Position numbers and translations under genes: made by a program
The notes under the pieces: generated by a model
What the model saw: the letters and a program-made list of their open reading frames with translations, nothing else
What the model was told of the DNA's origin: nothing
Databases searched by the model: none
Shown here: positions 58,839-64,000 of the stretch, one piece after another
How the letters are laid out: each line of letters starts with the position of its first letter
Position numbering within the stretch: position 1 is the stretch's first letter
Source: Elusimicrobiota bacterium
Lineage (GTDB): Bacteria; Elusimicrobiota; Elusimicrobia; FEN-1173
Length of the DNA: 64,000 nt
Assembly: GCA_016721625.1 (NCBI GenBank)
Contig: JADKHR010000001.1
Span: forward strand, 1,178,001 to 1,242,000
Direction: 5' to 3'

Positions 58839-59621
58839 CTAATTCTTTTTACAATACGCCCCATCAAGCGTCGTCCCCTCCGGACACGGGGGAGGAATGT
58901 TCATTGCTCCTGAATCGATTAAAAGCTTTTTCTCAGCCATGGGCATTTTTTCGATCATGGTGCCATCGCAATCCATTTGAACACCAAAAACGCCACCTCC
59001 AGCAGGGGAGATATTCCTTGGCTGAACAATGTTGCCATTCCAATCCCGGGCGACCATTTTGCCGTTTTCGCATCCGTATTGCTGATAAGCGCTATGATCT
59101 GAATGGGCAGGAGAAAAAACAACTTTATAATTTTTTTGGATTTTGGGGACAGCGATCAAATTTAAACTTTCTAAACCGGGACCACTGCATGCATCGATAT
59201 TTGAATTAATCACTTTCACCGAGTAATAAATTTCTTTATTAGAATCATCCCTTAAAACACTTTTTTCAAATCCCCGGGCGGCGCATGACCCACTGGCCAA
59301 ATTCCCTAATATCGTCTTCCGAGTAAAATCAATCTGCGGGAATTTGACTTCCTTGCATGCCATGTTCCTAGCACTCCTCATTGTGTTCTGAAAATTATCG
59401 TATGCCGCATTATCACCTAGGACGAATTCTCCCTCCAAAAAAGGTTTCCCTTTGTCGCGTTCAAATTGGGGCACATCCAGGGCACTTAAAATGTAACAAG
59501 ATTCCTGTATATCGACGTTCTCGAATTTCACTGTTGATTTTTCTTGAGCAAAAGCAAGGCAAGGAAGACAAAGGACAAAAGAGACGGTCTTGTAAAGTTG
59601 ATTGAAGTTCACTAACCCCAT
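58839..59621 (-). CDS. Secreted protein of unknown function, island cargo
   Basis: 260 residues. The signal peptide (NQLYKTVSFVLCLPCLAFAQ) ends in a typical Ala-x-Ala site near residue 25. Around eight Cys are present in the mature part (ESCYIL, MACKE, GSCAARGF, DACSGPG, YGCENGK, QMDCDG and the C-terminal CPEGTTLDGAYCKKN), suggesting disulfides and a periplasmic or extracellular location. I recognise no family; the tail CPxGTxLxGxxC resembles short Cys-rich motifs of prepilin-like or trypsin-inhibitor-like tails. The ATG at 59621 has AGGAGG 8 nt upstream. Base composition is clearly more AT-rich than the neighbours, fitting recent acquisition. Confidence 0.8.
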   Translation of the reverse strand: MGLVNFNQLYKTVSFVLCLPCLAFAQEKSTVKFENVDIQESCYILSALDVPQFERDKGKPFLEGEFVLGDNAAYDNFQNTMRSARNMACKEVKFPQIDFTRKTILGNLASGSCAARGFEKSVLRDDSNKEIYYSVKVINSNIDACSGPGLESLNLIAVPKIQKNYKVVFSPAHSDHSAYQQYGCENGKMVARDWNGNIVQPRNISPAGGGVFGVQMDCDGTMIEKMPMAEKKLLIDSGAMNIPPPCPEGTTLDGAYCKKN

Positions 59622-59670
59622 GACCAATTCCTCCTTTTTCCCCAGTCCAACCCCACTCCAAGAAAAACTA

Positions 59671-59699
59671 ATTATCGAGTAAAGTTTTAAAACTTTGAA
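59671..59699 (-). promoter_or_regulatory. Promoter of the secreted island protein with an embedded 16-bp palindrome
   Basis: Minus strand TTCAAA (59699-59694), 17-nt spacer, GATAAT (59676-59671), 50 nt ahead of the ATG. The palindrome AAAGTTTTAAAACTTT (59681-59696) overlaps the -35 box and spacer, a position suited to a repressor operator. Confidence 0.5.
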
Positions 59700-59750
59700 C
59701 CGAACGACTTAAATTCTTCCATTCAAACCAACCCAACACTCGTGTTCCTT

Positions 59751-59791
59751 GTTTTTCAGACCTGTGCTCTACCAACTGAGCTACCTCGGCG
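59751..59791 (-). repeat. 41-bp direct repeat, copy 2 (isolated tRNA-Phe 5' half)
   Basis: Second copy of the 41-bp sequence. On the minus strand it is a tRNA-Phe 5' half that stops after the anticodon loop and runs into unrelated sequence. It is not a functional tRNA. Confidence 0.85.
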
Positions 59792-59806
59792 TAAGGGGTC
59801 GAACGC

Positions 59807-59934
59807 TTGCATAGGAACCATTCTACCTAATTTTCCTGCGGGGCGTAGAAAACCGACGATGACTGAGTTGAAGGACGCACCTACCCCAAGCGACCCTAAA
59901 TTCGACCTATCCAATAATTTGGGTTCCTATGCAA
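59807..59934. repeat. 13-bp inverted repeat flanking the 3' end of the toxin gene
   Basis: TTGCATAGGAACC at 59807-59819 and GGTTCCTATGCAA at 59922-59934 are perfect inverted copies separated by 102 bp. The right copy lies inside the toxin's last codons. No transposase is present. The remainder of 59792-59895 shows no gene. Confidence 0.5.
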
Positions 59935-60186
59935 ATGCATAACAGCAACGACCACGACATTTTTAGGTTCAACCCGATAGAGGACCGCGTAGGGGAACCG
60001 GCTCACGAATCTGCGTCGAATATTCGGCCGATACAGTGGCCAGCGGATAGGATTCGACTCCACGTCTTCAACGGCCGATTGGACACGAGCCAGGAAGTCA
60101 ACCCCAAGACGTTGCGCCTGCCCCTCATAAAACCTGGCCGCATTGAGCATCTCAATCTCGGCCAATAGAAGAAACCGTGACTTCAT
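59896..60186 (-). CDS. ParE/RelE-superfamily toxin
   Basis: A 96-residue protein of the ParE branch: FLLLAEIEMLNAARFYEGQ helix, GVDFLARVQSAVEDVESNP, RWPLYRPNIRRRFVSRFPYAVLY with the conserved Arg and Phe-Pro-Tyr, and a C-terminal VVVAVMHLHRNPNYW strand. ParE toxins act on DNA gyrase, while RelE relatives cut mRNA; the ParE-like tail favours the former. The ATG at 60186 overlaps the antitoxin stop (ATGA), the usual type II gene order with antitoxin first. Confidence 0.88.
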   Translation of the reverse strand: MKSRFLLLAEIEMLNAARFYEGQAQRLGVDFLARVQSAVEDVESNPIRWPLYRPNIRRRFVSRFPYAVLYRVEPKNVVVVAVMHLHRNPNYWIGRI

Positions 60187-60401
60187 GCGATCTTTTTCAG
60201 GGCATTCCGGAACACATGTTCACTAGGCGATGAAGACATCTTTCCTCTTTTGTAGGCCTGGTAACGACGCTCCGCCTCTTCGGCCCACAATTCTTCCCGT
60301 TCTTCCACGGTGAGATTGTCCAAACTCGCAATCAGCTGCTCAGCCAAATGGGCCCGTTTTTTCAAAGGCATTCGCAAAAGGGAAGCTTCTTGTTTTTTCA
60401 T
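60183..60401 (-). CDS. Addiction-module antitoxin (TIGR02574-like)
   Basis: A 72-residue small acidic protein: MKKQEASLLRMPLKKRAHLA, then LIASLDNLTVEEREELWAEEAERRYQAYKRG. The pattern L-P-x(2)-E/K-R-x(2)-L-A-E-x-L-I-x-S-L and WxxEAxRRxxxxxxG is typical of this antitoxin family paired with ParE toxins. AAGGAGG lies about 11 nt before the ATG at 60401; a TTG at 60407 is a closer-spaced alternative. It is expected to neutralise the toxin and to repress the operon. Confidence 0.85.
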   Translation of the reverse strand: MKKQEASLLRMPLKKRAHLAEQLIASLDNLTVEEREELWAEEAERRYQAYKRGKMSSSPSEHVFRNALKKIA

Positions 60402-60483
60402 GGTCAAATTATCCTCCTTTGTCAACATCCAGAACAGTCTCACCCTAAAAAAAGCGCCATCCGACCGATGCCCCCGAAATGAC

Positions 60484-60489
60484 AGTATA
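60484..60489 (-). promoter_or_regulatory. -10-like box TATACT ahead of the toxin-antitoxin pair
   Basis: TATACT within CTGCTATACTGTCA on the minus strand, about 85 nt before the antitoxin start, in the gap after the M48 protease gene. No clear -35 hexamer is seen. Confidence 0.4.
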
Positions 60490-60510
60490 GCAGAGCCCGG
60501 AGCCGCCCGA

Positions 60511-61803
60511 CTACTTCAGTTCGAACGACCGGAGAATTTGTTCGAAGGGGACCAGGGATTCGAAGGTGCGGTCGGGGACGGCGGCGCAGAGGAGGGCCCA
60601 GCCGACGCCGTCCCGGACAATGAAAAGGCCGCGATAAACGAACGCGCCCCCCAGGGCCCCCGGGCCGTAAAACTGGGCGAGATAGGCATAGCCGGCGGGA
60701 TAAAGGGCCTGCCGACCTTGGAGAAATTGCCACTGCCGGTCTTGGGCGAATTTCCGGGCGAATTGTTCGGCGGAGATATCGGCGTCTAAAACCTCCCTCC
60801 GAAGTTCACCCCAGGCGTCTCCGCCGGATTTACGGAACCCCACGAGGGATCGCCCGCCCTGGGGTTCCCACCCCCAATCCGCCGGGACCGAGAGGGCGAC
60901 GCCGTAAAGCGGAAGTTCGAACCGTTTGCCCACCGTCCGGCCGATTTCTTCTGGCTTCAATCGGGGCAGGCGGGCCTTCATTCCCATGTAAGTGGAAACG
61001 TTCAACTCGGTCGGGCGATGGAAAAAAAATCCCCGAGCCAGATAGGCCTTGGCCAGCTCGATGCGCTGGTCCGTGGGAGGGTGGGATCGGAGGTAGGGCT
61101 CCCAGTTGTCCGGGCCCGCTTTTTTTTCAAGAGCCCCCAGCCGTTCAAAGAAACTGAGCGCCGCCTTGGGGTCGTAGCCGCAGGAAACCATGTAGCGAAT
61201 GCCCACTCGATCGGCTTCGAGTTCGTGTTCCCGGCTGTAGCCCAGCAAATAGAGGTTGGTGAAGAGGTCCGCCGTCTGGGCCACCAAAATCATGGCTTCG
61301 GGACCCATCTGGATCCCGGAGGCGATGGCCCCCAGAAGGCCCAGCGCGCCGTATCCCATCTGGCGCTGGATCATGCCGATGGAGTGCCAGCCGGCCACGT
61401 GGCCGATTTCGTGGCCGATCACGGAGGCCAGTTCCGCCTCGTTCGACATTTCCTGAAGCAGGCCGCGGGTGACAAAGATGAACCCGCCGGGCGCGGCGAA
61501 GGCATTCACCAAGTCGGTGTCCAGGATAGTGAACTCGTAGTCCACTTTGGGTCGGTCGCTCACGGCGGCGAGTCGCTTGCCGATGTTCGTGACGTATTGG
61601 GAGAGGACCGGGTCCTTCATCTCTCCGTATTCTTTCAGGATGCTCTTTTTTGTCTCCAGCCCGATCTCCCGTTCGGCGGCATCGGAAATCAGCTTGGTCT
61701 GGCGTTTGGACGTGATGGGATTGAGGGCGCAACCGGGCAACAAAAGGCCCGCCACCCAGAGGGAGGCGAAAAAGAATCGCCGGGAAAAAGGGGCTCGTTT
61801 CAT
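60511..61803 (-). CDS. M48-family metalloprotease, lipoprotein (BepA/LoiP-like)
   Basis: 430 residues. The lipoprotein signal has lipobox LLPGC (Cys25). The catalytic zinc motif HEIGH is at residues 131-135, with the third ligand in HELEADRVG about 60 residues later. A C-terminal extension of about 180 residues lies beyond the protease domain (PLYGVALSVPADWGW, then LQGRQALYPAGYAYLAQFYG), different from the TPR tail of BepA. Probably a periplasmic protease for quality control of outer-membrane proteins. I prefer the ATG at 61803, with GGAG upstream, over a TTG two codons earlier. Confidence 0.9.
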   Translation of the reverse strand: MKRAPFSRRFFFASLWVAGLLLPGCALNPITSKRQTKLISDAAEREIGLETKKSILKEYGEMKDPVLSQYVTNIGKRLAAVSDRPKVDYEFTILDTDLVNAFAAPGGFIFVTRGLLQEMSNEAELASVIGHEIGHVAGWHSIGMIQRQMGYGALGLLGAIASGIQMGPEAMILVAQTADLFTNLYLLGYSREHELEADRVGIRYMVSCGYDPKAALSFFERLGALEKKAGPDNWEPYLRSHPPTDQRIELAKAYLARGFFFHRPTELNVSTYMGMKARLPRLKPEEIGRTVGKRFELPLYGVALSVPADWGWEPQGGRSLVGFRKSGGDAWGELRREVLDADISAEQFARKFAQDRQWQFLQGRQALYPAGYAYLAQFYGPGALGGAFVYRGLFIVRDGVGWALLCAAVPDRTFESLVPFEQILRSFELK

Positions 61804-61866
61804 CGTCAACTCCGGGACACGAAAAAGGGATCAGAGGCCCGATCGGAGCCCCAGGAAGCGCGGCGG

Positions 61867-63003
61867 TTAACTTTCGTAGAACGCGCGAACGGCGGCGATG
61901 ATCCGGAGAACGTTGTTTTCAGAGAGGCCCGGATAGAGCGGAAGCGAGAGCGCTTCCACGGAGGCCCGTTCCGCCTCGGGAAAATCCCCAGGTTTTCCGC
62001 CCAGGCCCGCGAAGGCCGGTTGAAGGTGAAGCGGGGTGGGATAAAAGACTCCGGACGAAAGGCCCCGGGCCGCGAGGAAATCTTTGAGCGCGTCCCGGCG
62101 GGGGGCCCGGACGGTGAAAAGATGGTACACGGGCTCCGCCCCCGGCGTCACGGCCAAGGGTCGGGCCGGGGAACCGGCCAATCCCCGTCGGTAAAGGTCC
62201 GCCAGTCGCCGCCGCTCCTCGGTCCAGGCGGCCAGGCGCGGAAGTTTTATTCGGAGCAGGGCCGCTTGAAGATTGTCCAATCGCTCGTTGTACCCCAGTT
62301 CCAAGTGCTCGTATTGGGCCCGACGGCCGCAATTCCGAAGGCGGCGGAGCCGCTCGGCCAGGTCGCCGTCGTTGGTCACGGCAATGCCTCCGTCCCCGAA
62401 CCCGCCCAGATTCTTGGTGGGATAAAAACTGAAACACCCGATCCGTCCCAAAGCCCCCACCGGACGGCCGCGCCAGCGGGCGGCGTGGGCTTGGCAGGCG
62501 TCTTCCACGACGTTTAACGAATGGGCGTCCGCGAAGGCGTTCACGGCGTCCATGTCGGCCGGCTGGCCGAACAAGTGAACCGGGAGAATGGCCTTGGTGC
62601 GGGGGGTTAGCGCGCGCGGGAGAGCCCGGGGGTCCAGGTTCAGCGTTCCGGGATCGATGTCGACAAATACCGGGCGCGCGCCCACATAGGCGATCACGGC
62701 GGCCGTGGCGAAAAAGCTGAAAGGCGTGGTCAGCACGTCGTCCCCCGGCCCGACGTTCAGAGCGCGGAGGGAAAGCTCGAGGGCGGCCGTGCCCGAGGAC
62801 ATGCCCACCCCGTGGGCGGCGCCCGAGGCGCGGGCGAATTCTTCTTCCAGGAGCCGGACTTCTTCCCCCAGGATGAACTCGTTTTTTCGGTAAATCCGCC
62901 GGAAAGCGGCCACCGCCTCCTCTTCCATGGGCTCATGAACCGAAGCGAGGTTGAGGAAGGGGACGGGGTCTAGTCTTTCTGGATCCATCGGTCCACGGAC
63001 CAT
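61867..63003 (-). CDS. DegT/DnrJ/EryC1/StrS-family PLP aminotransferase
   Basis: A 378-residue fold-type I aminotransferase that makes amino sugars for surface glycans. VPFLNLASVHEPMEEE opens the enzyme. GVGMSSGTAALELSLRAL binds the PLP phosphate, VVEDACQAHAARWRGRPVG holds the Asp contacting the pyridine N, and CFSFYPTKNLGGFGDGG holds the Schiff-base Lys. LGYNERLDNLQAALLRIKL is also typical. It probably aminates a keto-sugar nucleotide. The ATG at 62988 is an alternative start with a shorter overlap on the MauE/DoxX gene. Confidence 0.92.
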   Translation of the reverse strand: MVRGPMDPERLDPVPFLNLASVHEPMEEEAVAAFRRIYRKNEFILGEEVRLLEEEFARASGAAHGVGMSSGTAALELSLRALNVGPGDDVLTTPFSFFATAAVIAYVGARPVFVDIDPGTLNLDPRALPRALTPRTKAILPVHLFGQPADMDAVNAFADAHSLNVVEDACQAHAARWRGRPVGALGRIGCFSFYPTKNLGGFGDGGIAVTNDGDLAERLRRLRNCGRRAQYEHLELGYNERLDNLQAALLRIKLPRLAAWTEERRRLADLYRRGLAGSPARPLAVTPGAEPVYHLFTVRAPRRDALKDFLAARGLSSGVFYPTPLHLQPAFAGLGGKPGDFPEAERASVEALSLPLYPGLSENNVLRIIAAVRAFYES

Positions 63004-63437
63004 CGGCGTTCACGATCAAAAAGCAGGAAGAGGCAAATCACCAAAAGGGCGGCGTCCAGGCTGAGCGCTTGGATCGGTTGAAGGTGGGGGCCCACTTGGC
63101 CGAAACAACCGCAATCGGTCATGGGCAGTTTTCGAAAGACGGCCTGGGCCAATACCGCGACGAAGGACGCGTAAAGGCCGGCCGCGAGAATCGCCGAGGA
63201 CCCCGTCGAAAAACCCACCAGGAGGGACAACCCCACCACCAGCTCCACCCAGGGGACCAGCACCGACGCCGGCCGGACCAAAGCCGCCGGAAAGATCCAG
63301 TAGGACTCGAGCACCGCCGCGAACTCCGCGGCGGGCCGAACCGCTTTCAAATATCCGGAAACCGCCAGCACCGCCCCGGGAAGGATCCGGAGAACGGCGA
63401 GGGCGCGGGAAATTCCCGTCCGGACCGAGGCGTTCAT
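62970..63437 (-). CDS. MauE/DoxX-family membrane protein
   Basis: A 155-residue protein with four transmembrane helices, opening RILPGAVLAVSGYLKAVRP and continuing VPWVELVVGLSLLVGFSTG. The loop LPMTDCGCFGQVG carries the CGCFG motif typical of the MauE-like branch. These proteins are linked to disulfide chemistry in the periplasm and are often next to a thioredoxin-fold protein, as here. The ATG overlaps the stop of that upstream gene (ATGA). Confidence 0.85.
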   Translation of the reverse strand: MNASVRTGISRALAVLRILPGAVLAVSGYLKAVRPAAEFAAVLESYWIFPAALVRPASVLVPWVELVVGLSLLVGFSTGSSAILAAGLYASFVAVLAQAVFRKLPMTDCGCFGQVGPHLQPIQALSLDAALLVICLFLLFDRERRWSVDRWIQKD

Positions 63438-64000
63438 CGGCCCAACTCCCGCTCGATGTATCGCGCGGCGTCACCGGCCAATTGAGTGTCCCCCACCAAC
63501 ATCCGGTCGTTCAGGAAAAAGGTCGGCGTGGCGGGGATCAAGAGAGCGTCCGCCTTGGCCTTCTCGTTTTGGACCACGGCCGCGATGGAGGGGCTGTCCA
63601 GATCTTTCGCAAACCGAGCCGAGTCCAAACCCAGGTCCTTGGCATAGGACGCCAACAAAGGGCGGGGGTCGGCAGATTCGGACCATTCCTTTTGATTGGA
63701 AAACAAGCGCTCCGCGTATTCCCAGAATTTACCCTGACGGCCCGCCGATTCCGCCGCTTGGGCGGCGAGGATGGCCCATTTGTGCTGTTTGAGCGGCGCG
63801 TGGTGAAAAACCAGCCTCACGTCCTTGCTGTAAACGCTAAGAAGGTTTTTTAGGATCGGAACCGCCTCCGCGCATTTGGGGCATTGGAAATCCGAATATT
63901 CCGTTATAACGACCCGGGCGCCGGAGGGGCCGGTCTGGCGGTAGGATGGCGCGTCTCCTGAAAAAGAGGGCGCGCGCCGCCCCACGGCGACGGCCACCAG
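63434..64000 (-). CDS. DsbA/thioredoxin-fold oxidoreductase, 5' end at window edge
   Basis: About 188 residues visible. ARVVITEYSDFQCPKCAEAVP has the redox motif CPKC. LVFHHAPLKQHKWAILAAQAAES and FWEYAERLFSNQKEW follow, as in the DsbA_2/thioredoxin_4 family. The cis-Pro is in IPATPTFFLNDRMLVG. It probably works in the periplasm with the MauE-like partner. The frame remains open to the edge, and the GTG at 63997 is unlikely to be the true start because a signal peptide or anchor is expected before it. Confidence 0.87.
   Translation of the reverse strand: MVAVAVGRRAPSFSGDAPSYRQTGPSGARVVITEYSDFQCPKCAEAVPILKNLLSVYSKDVRLVFHHAPLKQHKWAILAAQAAESAGRQGKFWEYAERLFSNQKEWSESADPRPLLASYAKDLGLDSARFAKDLDSPSIAAVVQNEKAKADALLIPATPTFFLNDRMLVGDTQLAGDAARYIERELGR

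Larger units (their letters stand above)
58562..59791. mobile_element. Mini-island of about 1.2 kb bounded by duplicated tRNA-Phe halves
   Basis: Two identical 41-bp copies of the tRNA-Phe 5' half enclose 1148 bp holding three hairpins and one AT-rich gene for a secreted protein. The arrangement matches integration into a tRNA gene, with the incoming DNA supplying a new 5' half. No integrase is present, so it would be a mobilised cargo segment or the remnant of a larger element. A simple tandem duplication followed by divergence is the alternative. Confidence 0.6.

Noticed and set aside
58592..58867. 91-codon open frame over the three hairpins and into the tRNA
   Set aside because: It overlaps the tRNA and is explained by the palindromes being open in that frame; there is no ribosome-binding site or recognisable family.
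1..64000. CRISPR arrays, rRNA genes, transposases or integrases
   Set aside because: No evenly spaced short repeats, no rRNA-like stretches and no transposase or integrase motifs were seen on either strand.

Overview
The window looks like the chromosome of a GC-rich (about 60-65 % by eye), diderm, LPS-making bacterium. It carries Kdo and heptose pathway genes, lipid A genes (lpxK, lpxL-type), a WaaL-type ligase, an Omp85-family barrel and SecDF/YajC. Two chromosomal giant genes, dense overlapping GTGA/ATGA gene junctions and a SpoIID-domain protein in an LPS-bearing cell suggest a candidate-phylum lineage such as Omnitrophota or Elusimicrobiota. That placement is inference; no marker gene here settles it.

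Layout. (1) 1-14.1 kb, minus strand: one LPS/lipid A operon read leftwards: DUF374 acyltransferase, Kdo transferase, heptosyltransferase, two GT4 enzymes, a GT2 enzyme, a polysaccharide deacetylase, a second GT9 enzyme, LpxK, LpxL-type acyltransferase, WaaL-type ligase, ICMT-like methyltransferase, DUF3108 protein, heptose-7-P kinase, KdsB (cut by the edge). (2) 14.2-18.8 kb, minus strand: tgt-yajC-secD-secF plus an unrecognised protein. (3) 18.9-49.9 kb, minus strand: two adjacent giant paralogous genes. Corrected for frame breaks they would encode about 6040 and 4144 residues. They share their N-terminal region (signal peptide plus ChaN/TraB-like domain) and their C-terminal domain, but the middles are completely different. 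One carries HD, three GHKL-like modules, glycogen-synthase-type and phosphorylase-type GT-B domains and TPRs. The other carries an alpha/beta hydrolase, a methyltransferase-like domain and CofD/YvcK-, HAD- and PGI-like domains. (4) 49.9-55.3 kb, minus strand: yebC-ruvC-ruvA-ruvB-spoIID-queA. (5) 55.4-58.5 kb: an Omp85 protein (+) and a Pif1-like helicase (-). (6) 58.5-60.4 kb: tRNA-Phe, a 41-bp duplicated tRNA half bounding a 1.2-kb AT-rich mini-island with one secreted protein, and a ParE-type toxin-antitoxin pair. (7) 60.5-64 kb: M48 protease, DegT aminotransferase, MauE/DoxX protein and a thioredoxin-fold oxidoreductase cut by the edge.

The strongest observation is the pair of giant genes with shared ends and different cargo. 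They sit exactly between queA and tgt, which are neighbours in the usual ruvCAB/queA-tgt-yajC-secDF cluster. The middles are dominated by sugar and sugar-phosphate enzyme folds, ATPase-like modules and membrane segments. I infer large cell-envelope or periplasmic multi-enzyme polypeptides; the actual function is unknown.

Caution. Seven genes are broken by about ten single-base indels (nine deletions, mostly in short homopolymers, and one insertion). In each case the protein family, or for giant protein 1 the neighbouring paralogue, restores one continuous protein. I treat these as probable sequencing or assembly errors and give the combined gene span.
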